Of a stretch of DNA of 64,000 nucleotides, positions 43,632-52,452 are shown in pieces. The notes under the pieces are model-generated. The model did not search any database and was not told the DNA's origin. It saw nothing but the letters and a program-made list of their open reading frames with translations. Source of the stretch: an uncultured Saprospiraceae bacterium (GTDB lineage Bacteria; Bacteroidota; Bacteroidia; Chitinophagales; Saprospiraceae); assembly GCA_937924805.1 (NCBI GenBank), contig CALDTZ010000102.1, positions 1 through 64,000 of the forward strand. The letters are read 5' to 3'. The translations under genes were made by a program, and so were the position numbers. How positions within the stretch are numbered: the first letter of the stretch is position 1; each line of letters begins with the position of its first letter.

Positions 43632-46600
43632 TTAAGATTTTACTGATATTTGGCTATAGATATTTACTTCTTTTGATAAATCCAATACATCTCCACTATC
43701 CAATCCTTCCACAAGTTGTATGTCATCAGCCAAGACTTCATTACAAATATAATCAGAGAATTCAGAAATAGCTTTTTCTATATAAACATCCTTTTGCAAT
43801 TTAATTGTTATTCTATCGGTAACATTAAAATCGCTTGATTTTCTGATGTTCTGCACTCGATTTACTATTTCTCTTGCAATTCCTTCCGCTTCTAATGCCG
43901 GAGTCAATGAAACATCCAATGCAACCGTAATCTCTTTATCTGCAGCTACTTGCCATCCTGGAATTTCTTGGGCGCTTATCTCAAAATCTTCAAGGCCTAA
44001 TTCAAAGATTTCTCCTTCGATATTTAATTGATATGAACCACTCTTTTCAATAGCAGCTATATCGTCTTGATTCAATTGGTTGATGATCTGTGATCCTGCT
44101 TTCATTTGCTTACCCAACCGCTTTCCTAAGGTTTTAAAATTTGGTTTTATTGCTTTGCTAATAACACCACTATCCTCGGCTATATATTCGATTTCCTTGA
44201 CGTTTACCTCGGCTAAAACCAAAGATTCGATCGATTGTACTTGTTTTTTAAATTGAGCATTCAGCACTGGAATCATTACTTTTTGTAATGGTTGCCGTAC
44301 TCTCATTTTTTCTTTCTTTCGCAATGATAGTACTAATGAGGTAATTCGTTGAGCGTAACTCATTTGCTCTTCCAAACTTTTATCAATTAAAGTATCATTT
44401 GGTGTGGGTATCAAGCTTAAATGCACCGATGATGTCGATTCTTGCTTAGTAGTTTCATTCAAATTTCTATATAGCCATTCTGCAAAGAAGGGCGCAATCG
44501 GTGCCATTAATTTTGTAATGGTATTCAGACAAGTATATAATGTTTGATAAGCTGCCTGCTTATCTTCCGTATACTCTCCTTTCCAAAACCGTCTTCTACA
44601 TAATCTCACATACCAGTTACTTAAATTATCTTCAACAAATTGCTGTATTTTTCGTCCAGCCTTAGTCGGTTCATAATCTGCAAGATCTGCATCTACTTCT
44701 TTGACCAATGAATTTAATTGAGAAATGATCCAACGATCAATTCGTGGTCGCTTTTCCATGGGTATTTCTGCTTCAGAAAAATTAAAACCATCAATATTTG
44801 CGTAAAGCGAGAAAAACGAATAGGTATTATAGAGTGTACCAAAAAACTTTCGCTTCACTTCTTCGATACCACTTTCGTCAAATTTTAGATTGTCCCAAGG
44901 ATTCGCATTTGTAATCATATACCATCGAGTCGCATCGGCACCATAGTTATCAATCGTTATAAATGGATCTACAGCATTTCCTTTAGATTTAGACATTTTT
45001 TGCCCATTTTTATCTAACACTAATCCGTTTGAAACCACATTTTTAAAAGCAACAGAGTCTTGAGTCATAGCAGCAATCGCATGCAATGTATAAAACCAAC
45101 CTCTTGTCTGATCTACTCCTTCAGCAATAAAATCTGCTGGAAAATTATTTTTAAATGTCTCTTCATTTTCAAATGGATAATGCCATTGGGCATAAGGCAT
45201 AGATCCTGAATCAAACCATACATCTATGAGGTCCAATTCTCGTTTCATTTCTTGCCCGGCATCACTTACTAAAATCACATCATCGATATAAGGGCGATGT
45301 AAATCTTTTGGAACATCTTGTGATAATCCTAGCGCCTTATTTGCTTTACTTATTTCCTTTGACAATTCTTCAATGGATCCGATAAAGATTTCATTTTCAC
45401 CATCGGCTGTTCTCCATATCGGTAGTGGGATACCCCAAAATCTTGATCTCGATAAGTTCCAATCTAATAAATTATCTAACCAACCTCCAAATCTTTTAGT
45501 CCCTGTATGTGCCGGCTTCCAATTGATTGTTTCATTCAATTTGGACATTTTTTCCCGCATACTAGATGCTTTAACAAACCAACTATCCAAAGGATAATAA
45601 AGAATAGGCTTATCGGTACGCCAGCAATGCGGATAATTGTGTTCATACTTTTCTACATTGAACGCTTTGTTATCCAACTTTAAACGAACGGCAATATCAA
45701 TATCAACATTAATATAATCTGGATCATCTTTGTAATTTTTGACATATCGTCCAGAAAACTCCCCTACCGTGTCAATAAACTTTCCTGAAGTATCTACTAA
45801 TGTTAAAGCACCAATCCCATTTATTTTGGCCACTTTTTGATCATCGGCTCCAAATGAAGGTGCGGTATGCACAACTCCTGTCCCATCTTCTGTGGTAACA
45901 AAATCACCAAGAATAACTTTAAAAGCATCCGTACCTTCCATTAAAGGTTCAATAGGATTACCAAAATCCATCAATTGCTCATACCGAACTCCTTCTAATT
46001 CTGCGCCTGACGCCACTTCTTTTTGCTCGATTATTTCGGGTTGTTTTTTTCCACCAAACCATTTAGAAACAAGATCCTTTGCTAAGATTACACTAATTGG
46101 ATCTTGGGTATATTTATTTAGGCATTTGATTTTAACGTAACTAATTTTCTTTCCGACAGTAAGTGCTGTGTTCGAAGGTAAAGTCCATGGCGTTGTTGTC
46201 CAAGCAATGATTCGTACATCCTCATCTGCATCATCAAATAAGAAGGCCGCTTTGCCGTCATTGATGACCTTAAACATGGCTACTGCAGATGTATCTTTTA
46301 CGTTTTTATAACATCCAGGAAGATTTAATTCGTGAGAACTTAATCCGGTTCCAGCAGCTGGGGAGTATGGTTGTATTGTATAACCTTTATACATCAAATC
46401 CTTATTGTATATTTTACTAAGGACATGCCACACCGATTCAATATAATTGTTATCAAAAGTGATATATGGTTTGTCTAGATCGACCCAATATCCCATTTTA
46501 ACCGTAATCTCATCCCACTTATCTTTAAACCGCATTACGGTCTCTCGACATGCTTTATTATAGTCATCTACGCTAATCTTCGTACCGATATCTTCTTTCG

Positions 46601-46913
46601 TTATTCCAAGATTTTTTTCTACATTCAACTCAACTGGCAATCCATGGGTATCCCAGCCACCTTTACGCAATACACGCTTTCCCTTCATCGTTTGATAACG
46701 ACAAAAGATATCCTTTACCGTTCGTCCCATAACATGGTGGATACCTGGCATTCCATTTGCTGATGGTGGACCTTCATAAAATACAAATGAGTTATCTTCT
46801 GATCGTTCATTAATACTTTTATTAAAAATATCATGCTCCGCCCAAAACTTCAAAATGTCTTTATCAATCTGAACAAGATCGAGTCCTTTATATTCTTGGT
46901 ATTTTTTTGACAT
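43632..46913 (-). CDS. ileS: Isoleucyl-tRNA synthetase with GxHH signature
   Basis: A 1093-residue class I synthetase that charges tRNA-Ile. Length and C-terminal domain put it in the IleRS2 (eukaryote-like) group. The position that normally reads HxGH is Gly57-Ile-His-His60 in SANGMPGIHHVMGR, a first/third-position swap. KMSKS is present at 639-643. The CP1 editing domain lies between, with GWDTHGLPVE near 90 and WFDSGSMPYAQWHY and GVDQTRGWFY after it. GxHH IleRS2 enzymes have been reported to be extremely resistant to mupirocin. No second ileS is visible here, so this is probably the housekeeping enzyme. Confidence 0.97.
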   Translation of the reverse strand: MSKKYQEYKGLDLVQIDKDILKFWAEHDIFNKSINERSEDNSFVFYEGPPSANGMPGIHHVMGRTVKDIFCRYQTMKGKRVLRKGGWDTHGLPVELNVEKNLGITKEDIGTKISVDDYNKACRETVMRFKDKWDEITVKMGYWVDLDKPYITFDNNYIESVWHVLSKIYNKDLMYKGYTIQPYSPAAGTGLSSHELNLPGCYKNVKDTSAVAMFKVINDGKAAFLFDDADEDVRIIAWTTTPWTLPSNTALTVGKKISYVKIKCLNKYTQDPISVILAKDLVSKWFGGKKQPEIIEQKEVASGAELEGVRYEQLMDFGNPIEPLMEGTDAFKVILGDFVTTEDGTGVVHTAPSFGADDQKVAKINGIGALTLVDTSGKFIDTVGEFSGRYVKNYKDDPDYINVDIDIAVRLKLDNKAFNVEKYEHNYPHCWRTDKPILYYPLDSWFVKASSMREKMSKLNETINWKPAHTGTKRFGGWLDNLLDWNLSRSRFWGIPLPIWRTADGENEIFIGSIEELSKEISKANKALGLSQDVPKDLHRPYIDDVILVSDAGQEMKRELDLIDVWFDSGSMPYAQWHYPFENEETFKNNFPADFIAEGVDQTRGWFYTLHAIAAMTQDSVAFKNVVSNGLVLDKNGQKMSKSKGNAVDPFITIDNYGADATRWYMITNANPWDNLKFDESGIEEVKRKFFGTLYNTYSFFSLYANIDGFNFSEAEIPMEKRPRIDRWIISQLNSLVKEVDADLADYEPTKAGRKIQQFVEDNLSNWYVRLCRRRFWKGEYTEDKQAAYQTLYTCLNTITKLMAPIAPFFAEWLYRNLNETTKQESTSSVHLSLIPTPNDTLIDKSLEEQMSYAQRITSLVLSLRKKEKMRVRQPLQKVMIPVLNAQFKKQVQSIESLVLAEVNVKEIEYIAEDSGVISKAIKPNFKTLGKRLGKQMKAGSQIINQLNQDDIAAIEKSGSYQLNIEGEIFELGLEDFEISAQEIPGWQVAADKEITVALDVSLTPALEAEGIAREIVNRVQNIRKSSDFNVTDRITIKLQKDVYIEKAISEFSDYICNEVLADDIQLVEGLDSGDVLDLSKEVNIYSQISVKS

Positions 46914-47177
46914 AAGCTACTATAATTAACTTTCTCTTTAAAGCTTGCAAAAATACTAGATTTAAAGTTATTGATCGGTCAAAAGTTAGAATGAAACAAA
47001 CTAGCAAATTTGACTTCAAAATTAACGTTGTAACAATCTTCGTATATCGTCTCTAAAGGATCGACCAAAATGTAATAAAATCAATGAACAAATGATAATA
47101 TGCTATATTAATGGGACCAAATAATAATTACTTATTCATTAGCTTTTGAAACAAGGTGTCAACTCACCATTTTTATT

Positions 47178-47513
47178 ATGATTTTATACAAAAATTGCAA
47201 AGGGTGCAAAAATGAAATGACCATCAAGCCTCATGTGGCTACAAGACCAGACTTAGCCAGAGAGAAAGGGGATGAATTTTATCAAAATTGTTCAAAATGT
47301 GGCACTGATCAAAAAATTCATGTTAATGAGGTTCGTGCAAGACAAAATTCGTCTATTATTATTGGAGGTGTCATTATTAGTCTAGCTGTTACATTCATCC
47401 TATTGTTTGCAATTGGTCTTATAGGAACCATCACTATGGTTATCCCAACATTAATTTGGAAACAGCAACAAAGTTCTGTACACGGTTTTAATTCTTATCT
47501 AATTACCCGCTAA
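47178..47513 (+). CDS. Zinc-ribbon plus membrane-helix small protein
   Basis: A 111-residue protein. The first 50 residues contain two CxxC pairs (CKGC at 7-10 and CSKC at 38-41) with the spacing of a zinc ribbon. The rest has a hydrophobic stretch of about 40 residues (about 58-97), enough for two membrane helices. Such architectures occur in unnamed Bacteroidota families. There is no operon partner: 160 bp separate it from the LytTR gene and 264 bp from the divergent ileS. Function unknown. Confidence 0.7.
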   Translation: MILYKNCKGCKNEMTIKPHVATRPDLAREKGDEFYQNCSKCGTDQKIHVNEVRARQNSSIIIGGVIISLAVTFILLFAIGLIGTITMVIPTLIWKQQQSSVHGFNSYLITR

Positions 47514-47665
47514 ATACTATTTATTGAATCAAGCCTGAAAAGCAATCAACCCAATGACCAAACCCTATTAAATTTATTAATACGGGTATTAACCTGATTA
47601 AAACAATTGAATATTAAACAAGTGATTTAGCGAGCAAAATATTCAAGCGCTTTGAGTAAATCTAT

Positions 47666-47673
47666 TACTTTTG
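47666..47673 (+). promoter_or_regulatory. -7 box immediately before the LytTR gene
   Basis: TACTTTTG fits TAnnTTTG exactly and ends six bases before the ATG at 47680. Initiation 4-7 nt downstream would put the RNA start at or next to the start codon, predicting a leaderless or nearly leaderless mRNA. No clear -33 TTTG lies at the proper distance. Confidence 0.5.
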
Positions 47674-47679
47674 TATGCC

Positions 47680-48543
47680 ATGTTTTCACTATTGAATAAA
47701 CCATATCCAGCTACAGAACCAGGAAAAAGAAGTATTCTTTTTTCAATAGGAGTAGGTATTTTTGTTGGTGCATTCTTAGCAATATTTCAACCATTCGGAA
47801 CAAGTGAAATAGAGTTTGATTATAAGATTCTAAAGCTGTTAAGCTTTGGTATAATCTCAGGATTAGTGGTTGTTCTTTTTTATCATTTTATTCCATTATT
47901 AGGTCTTGAAATAATGAGAGATAAACATTGGACGGTTTGGAAAGAACTCCTATATTTTCTATGTATGATTGTCTTTCTTGCAGTATTTAACAACTTATAC
48001 TCTTCATATTTACGAGGAACTCCATTTACGTGGTCGGATCTTCTTGGCATGGTTTCAAGTACTTTTATGATTGCAGTTGTCCCAGGATTTTTTATGGTTT
48101 TACTTGACTATAATCATAAATTAAAAAAATACGTTGAAGAAGTTCAAGGATTTAATTTTAAACAATTAGAACAAAAAAGAATCCATAATGCAGTCGATGT
48201 CGTACAAATACCTACGGACAACCTTAATGATCAAATCCCTATGAATCCAGCCGACTTTCTTTTTGCAGAAGCAGAAGGCAACTATTTAAATGTATCATAT
48301 TTAAAAAATGATATTCTACACAAAAAGCTATTTAGAATCACGCTTAAGAAATTTGAAAATCAATTGACGTTTGAGAATCTTATTAAATGTCATCGGTCCT
48401 TTATTGTCAATTTACAGCATGTCGAAAATGCGAAAGGCAATGCACAAGGTTACAAGTTAAAAATGATGGGTACAGATGATATTGTACCTGTATCACGAAA
48501 ATATGTACCTTTTGTTAAGCAATATTTCGCTAGCAACAATTAA
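47680..48543 (+). CDS. Membrane-bound LytTR-family transcription regulator
   Basis: A 287-residue regulator. Four predicted membrane helices (about 18-36, 51-73, 87-105, 120-141) precede a short linker and a LytTR DNA-binding domain (about 185-285) with FLFAEAEGNYLNVSYLKND, LIKCHRSFIVNLQHV and VPVSRKYVPFVKQYF. There is no receiver domain, so it is not a standard response regulator: sensing would be through the membrane part. The ATG at 47680 is used; a TTG three codons upstream lies in the -7 box. It is followed by 20-bp repeats and a TonB receptor gene that it may control. Confidence 0.9.
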   Translation: MFSLLNKPYPATEPGKRSILFSIGVGIFVGAFLAIFQPFGTSEIEFDYKILKLLSFGIISGLVVVLFYHFIPLLGLEIMRDKHWTVWKELLYFLCMIVFLAVFNNLYSSYLRGTPFTWSDLLGMVSSTFMIAVVPGFFMVLLDYNHKLKKYVEEVQGFNFKQLEQKRIHNAVDVVQIPTDNLNDQIPMNPADFLFAEAEGNYLNVSYLKNDILHKKLFRITLKKFENQLTFENLIKCHRSFIVNLQHVENAKGNAQGYKLKMMGTDDIVPVSRKYVPFVKQYFASNN

Positions 48544-48550
48544 AAAGTAG

Positions 48551-48610
48551 TTTGTCATTCGTCCCAAACCTTGGTTATTCAGCCCAAGTTGTTGTCATTG
48601 AACCCAAAGT
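48551..48610. repeat. Three tandem 20-bp repeats between LytTR and TonB-receptor genes
   Basis: Units at 48551-48570, 48571-48590 and 48591-48610 align without gaps. Invariant bases sit at unit positions 2, 4, 5, 7-9 and 13-17, giving a core of GTyATTsnnCCCAA. The 20-bp period and position, ending 20 bp before the -33 box of the receptor gene, fit repeated LytTR operators, which act as direct repeats about two helical turns apart. Confidence 0.75.
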
Positions 48611-48630
48611 ATTGATAATCATCACTTCTA

Positions 48631-48662
48631 TTTGAATACGATAAATTCCAGTTCTACTTTTG
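48631..48662 (+). promoter_or_regulatory. Consensus promoter of the TonB-dependent receptor gene
   Basis: TTTG (48631-48634), a 20-nt spacer and TACTTTTG (48655-48662) match the Bacteroidota consensus exactly. It lies inside the longest open frame (from 48632), so translation must start downstream at the ATG of 48683. Confidence 0.75.
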
Positions 48663-48682
48663 AAGTATACAAACACAAATTG

Positions 48683-51070
48683 ATGAAAAATTTTATTTAT
48701 ACTACTTTACCGTTAATCATTTTATTACTTCTAACAAGTACAATAATAACGGCTCAAGAAGATTTTACACAAAATCTAAAAGGCAGAGTCATAGATACTG
48801 ATACTGGTTTACCTTTAATTGGTGCTAATATTCAACTAACAAATACAGATCAAATTATTGGAGCAAGTACGGATTTAGATGGATATTATTTGATTCCAAA
48901 TATGCCTGTCGGAAGATATAGTCTTTCTTGTACATATTTAGGCTACAAACCTGAACAAGCAAACAACGTATTATTAACCACAGGAAAAGAACTTGTTATA
49001 AATTTTTCAATGCTAGAATCTGTAATTTTAGCTGAAGAAATAACCATTACAGCAACCAAAGAAACGAATGCTAAAATTGATAAATTAGCGACGATCAGTG
49101 TTCAAACTTTTGATTCTGAAGTGGCTAATAGATATGCTGGGAGTAGAAACGATGTTGCTCGAATGGCTGCTGGTTTTGCTGGCGTATCAGCCAATGATGA
49201 TTCAAGAAATGATATTGTAATCCGAGGAAATTCACCTTCAGGATTACTTTGGAAACTTGATGGTGTTGACATTCCAAACCCTAGTCACTTTGGTGCTCTT
49301 GGTGCTACAGGTGGTCCAGTAAGTATGTTGAATAACAACCTCTTGGATAATTCACTATTTATGACTGGTGCTTTTCCTGCTATGTATGGGAATGCACTTT
49401 CTGGTGTTTTTGATTTATCGCTTAGAAATGGAAATAAGGATAAACATGAATTTACTGGGCAAATTGGTTTTAATGGTGTAGAACTAGGAGCAGAAGGACC
49501 ATTATCAAAAAAATCTAATGCTAGTTACCTTATCAATTATCGATATTCAGTAGTTGATTTAATAAGTAAACTTGGAAGTGTAGGCGAAGGAACTGGAACA
49601 GGCAGTGCCATTCCAAGGTATCAAGATCTTAGTTTTAAATTTCATGTTCCTACTAAAAAAGCTGGAGTATTTACCTTTTTTGGTTTAGGTGGAACCTCAG
49701 GCATTGATTTCTTAGTGGATGAGTTTGATCCTGAAAACCCTGGACTTTTTTCTAATAATAATGAAAATTTGAGATACCGTTCTAATATGGGTGTAATCGC
49801 TTTAACGAACAAGCATTATTTCAATAATAAATCATTTGGAAAAATGAGCTTAGCTTACTCAACCGCTGGTGTTGAAACTCGATTAGACACACTCAATATA
49901 GATGGAAACGAAGGAGCCATTTACAGAGATAACTCTTCCAGAAATAGAATTAGAATAGCTTATGACGTGAAGTATAAGTGGAATGTTAAACATAGTTTCA
50001 TGGCGGGTGCAAACGTAAATAATATTGGTTTTGAATTCAAAGATAGTACTCGACTGGATGATGATAGTTTTAGAAATTTAAGAAACTTTAGTGGGTCGTC
50101 CAATTTGTATCAAGGATATGCTCAATGGCAATATAAATACAATGACAAGTTAACCATGAATGCAGGTCTATTTAGTCAATTTTTTGCTTTGAATAATTCG
50201 TATTCGATTGAACCCAGGTTGAACTTTAGGTATGAAATGACACCAAATATTGCTTTTACTGCGGGGGCAGGTAGACATAGCAAATTACAAGATTTTCAAC
50301 TTTATCTTCTTCAAACAAGGCTTCCGAATGGTGATCAAATAACAACTAACAAATCGTTGGATATGAACAAAAGTGATCAACTCATGGGAGGAGTCGAATG
50401 GAATATTGGAAGAGGATGGAATGTAAAAGCGGAAACATATTACCAATCACTTAGTAATATACCTGTCGAAAAAGATGCTTCATGGTATTCTGCAATCAAT
50501 GAAGGTGCTAACTTCAATATACCATCTGTAGATTCACTAGTAAATGAAGGTAGAGGAACCAACTATGGTGTAGAATTGACGATTGAAAAAAGTTTTACAA
50601 AAGGGTTTTATATGTTAGCAACAACTTCCTTTTTTGATTCAAAATACAAAGGGAGTGATGGGATCGAAAGAAGTACTGCTTTTGATAATGGTTATGTTGC
50701 AAATATCTTAACGGGTAAAGAGTGGTCGATAAACAAAAAATTTTCAATATCTACTGATATTAAATTGACTACTGCAGGCGGCAGACGATATACACCGATT
50801 GATTTAGAGTTATCAAATCTCGAAGGAGCAGAAGTTTTAGATCGAGATCAAATACTAAATGCACAATTTAGAGATTACCAAAGAATTGACTTCAAATTGA
50901 CTATACGTCATAACATGAAAAGAGCGTCTCAAGAGTGGTCTGTAGATCTTCAAAATGCACTTGATAATCGAAATATTTTTAGTCAAAGTTATTCTGCTTC
51001 TACAAAAAGCATAACAAATAGCTACCAACTCGGGAGGTATCCCGTTATTAATTATAAAATTACATTCTAG
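48683..51070 (+). CDS. TonB-dependent receptor with carboxypeptidase-regulatory-like domain
   Basis: A 795-residue outer-membrane transporter. The signal peptide (MKNFIYTTLPLIILLLLTS) is followed by a CarboxypepD_reg-like domain (about 30-115, GRVIDTDTGLPLIGANIQL, SLSCTYLGYKPEQ), then a plug (about 125-240, NDIVIRGNSPSGLLWKLDG) and a long beta-barrel whose last strand ends NYKITF. No SusD-like partner follows, so a SusC-type pair is unlikely. The substrate is unknown; siderophore, peptide or oligosaccharide are all possible. The start is fixed by the promoter at 48631-48662. Regulation by the adjacent LytTR protein through the 20-bp repeats is proposed. Confidence 0.92.
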   Translation: MKNFIYTTLPLIILLLLTSTIITAQEDFTQNLKGRVIDTDTGLPLIGANIQLTNTDQIIGASTDLDGYYLIPNMPVGRYSLSCTYLGYKPEQANNVLLTTGKELVINFSMLESVILAEEITITATKETNAKIDKLATISVQTFDSEVANRYAGSRNDVARMAAGFAGVSANDDSRNDIVIRGNSPSGLLWKLDGVDIPNPSHFGALGATGGPVSMLNNNLLDNSLFMTGAFPAMYGNALSGVFDLSLRNGNKDKHEFTGQIGFNGVELGAEGPLSKKSNASYLINYRYSVVDLISKLGSVGEGTGTGSAIPRYQDLSFKFHVPTKKAGVFTFFGLGGTSGIDFLVDEFDPENPGLFSNNNENLRYRSNMGVIALTNKHYFNNKSFGKMSLAYSTAGVETRLDTLNIDGNEGAIYRDNSSRNRIRIAYDVKYKWNVKHSFMAGANVNNIGFEFKDSTRLDDDSFRNLRNFSGSSNLYQGYAQWQYKYNDKLTMNAGLFSQFFALNNSYSIEPRLNFRYEMTPNIAFTAGAGRHSKLQDFQLYLLQTRLPNGDQITTNKSLDMNKSDQLMGGVEWNIGRGWNVKAETYYQSLSNIPVEKDASWYSAINEGANFNIPSVDSLVNEGRGTNYGVELTIEKSFTKGFYMLATTSFFDSKYKGSDGIERSTAFDNGYVANILTGKEWSINKKFSISTDIKLTTAGGRRYTPIDLELSNLEGAEVLDRDQILNAQFRDYQRIDFKLTIRHNMKRASQEWSVDLQNALDNRNIFSQSYSASTKSITNSYQLGRYPVINYKITF

Positions 51071-51159
51071 AACGATTTAGCAATTCAGTTTAATATTGTT
51101 TAGAAAATTGAATTACATCTAAAACTTAAATAAATAATTGCCAGTATTTCTATAAATAC

Positions 51160-51199
51160 AAAGGGAGCTTATCTGATGATCGTTGGATAAGCTCCCTTT
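51160..51199. terminator. Bidirectional terminator between TonB receptor and SRPBCC genes
   Basis: A 14-bp perfect stem (51160-51173 with 51186-51199, AAAGGGAGCTTATC/GATAAGCTCCCTTT) has a 12-nt loop. A short T/A run flanks each side. It sits between the convergent receptor (ends 51070) and SRPBCC (ends 51230) genes and can serve both. Confidence 0.85.
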
Positions 51200-51229
51200 T
51201 CATTATCCAATCCATTGGCATTGAAATTT

Positions 51230-51799
51230 CTATTCAATTTCCTGACCAATCACAGGAAAGTAATCCTTCTTATTTTCTTCAATCACCTTTTTCAAAGCAT
51301 TAATATTCATTTCTTCTTGTTTCTGGAAAGAACCCGTAAACATCTCCATGCAAGCAAACATAGATCGCATCATTAATCCTTTACCTTTTACTTTGGAGTT
51401 TGTTTTAATTGTCGTTTTGCCTTCTTTATCTTCAAAATAAGTTTGTTGATCAAATTCCATCATATCACTATCAAACGATAAATCAATAAACTCGAATTCC
51501 TTAAAATTATTAAGCGTCTCTATCATTTCAAAATCAGGTTGACCTTCTCCAGGATTTACAACAACCTTATATGTACTTCCTGGCTCACCTTTAATACCTT
51601 CAAGATGATCTATACTTTTAAATCCTGCAAGCCACTGAGAAAATAAAGTTTCATCTTGTTGAATCGCCCATGCTTCTTTTACAGATTTATTGACTGTAAT
51701 TTTATGTCCATATTCAACAGTAGGCTTTACAAAACCTATTAAAACAAAAAAAAGAACAAGTGCTAAAATGGCAATTAATAGATATTTAAGAAACTTCAT
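51230..51799 (-). CDS. SRPBCC-fold protein with N-terminal membrane anchor
   Basis: A 189-residue protein. Residues about 3-25 form one hydrophobic helix (YLLIAILALVLFFVLIGF). The remainder has the helix-grip START/SRPBCC pattern: HKITVNKSVKEAWAIQQDE, FSQWLAGFKSIDHLEG, GSTYKVVVNPG, FEFIDLSFDSDM and a long C-terminal helix. The cavity of this fold binds small hydrophobic ligands. The anchor suggests an envelope-facing location. No partner gene is evident. Confidence 0.8.
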   Translation of the reverse strand: MKFLKYLLIAILALVLFFVLIGFVKPTVEYGHKITVNKSVKEAWAIQQDETLFSQWLAGFKSIDHLEGIKGEPGSTYKVVVNPGEGQPDFEMIETLNNFKEFEFIDLSFDSDMMEFDQQTYFEDKEGKTTIKTNSKVKGKGLMMRSMFACMEMFTGSFQKQEEMNINALKKVIEENKKDYFPVIGQEIE

Positions 51800-51922
51800 A
51801 ATTCGTAATTTAAAATATGGTCTTTTGTAAATTACAATATTATGGAATATTACGAATGGCCAAACGAATTAATGTTGGGTGATTTTCTACTATTATTGTA
51901 TTACGATTCCTAAAATACAGGA

Positions 51923-52357
51923 TCAAACCACTTTTCCCAATAGTGGTTTATCTTTCAAACTATGGTATCTAAGTGCTAGACGGATACATTCTTTAAGTTT
52001 TTTTTCTGGAATTTCATCTTCAAGGTTAAATAGAATAGCTCTATTATTTTCATAATTAAATGTAGAACCATAAACCTTTTTGAAAGTTTGAACCAATTTA
52101 CTTGTGCACTTAAAGTAGATTGCATATTGATTGGGGTTTTTAGATTTCCAATCTATCCTGATGGTACTACCTTTCTTCACTAAATAACTAGGCTCGCCCC
52201 ATTTTAAAGTTTCCTCTATTTCATCTATATTATCGTTTTCAGAAGCAACTAATATGATTAATCTTCGAAGGTTATCTAATTTTTCTTTGATTTCCTTTGG
52301 ATAGGTATTAAATTTTGTTGGCACCCTAGAATCTTGGATAATATTTAAATTTTTCAT
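51923..52357 (-). CDS. DUF1801 family protein
   Basis: A 144-residue cytoplasmic protein of DUF1801 (YdhG-like). The family pattern YPKEIKEKLDNLRRLI, then EETLKWGEPSYLVKKGSTIRIDWK and QYAIYFKC, is clear. Function is unknown. It starts 95 bp after the lpdA stop, across a terminator, so is likely expressed on its own. Confidence 0.82.
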   Translation of the reverse strand: MKNLNIIQDSRVPTKFNTYPKEIKEKLDNLRRLIILVASENDNIDEIEETLKWGEPSYLVKKGSTIRIDWKSKNPNQYAIYFKCTSKLVQTFKKVYGSTFNYENNRAILFNLEDEIPEKKLKECIRLALRYHSLKDKPLLGKVV

Positions 52358-52401
52358 ACGACAATATGCTTTTTTGAAAAACGAATCGTTGACATTAAAT
52401 C

Positions 52402-52434
52402 AAAAAAAAGGACCACTATTTTGTAGTGATCCTT
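52402..52434 (-). terminator. Terminator of the lpdA transcript
   Basis: On the minus strand AAGGATCACTA (52434-52424) pairs with TAGTGGTCCTT (52418-52408), including one U-G pair, with a 5-nt loop. Ts continue to 52402. It lies 19 bp after the lpdA stop. Confidence 0.85.
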
Positions 52435-52452
52435 ATATATAAAATCTAATTT

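Noticed and set aside
48551..48610. Short CRISPR array
   Set aside because: Units are 20 bp with no spacers between them, and no cas genes are present; operator repeats explain them better.
48632..48682. Extended N-terminus for the TonB-dependent receptor
   Set aside because: The region contains the promoter itself, and the signal peptide begins at the ATG of 48683.
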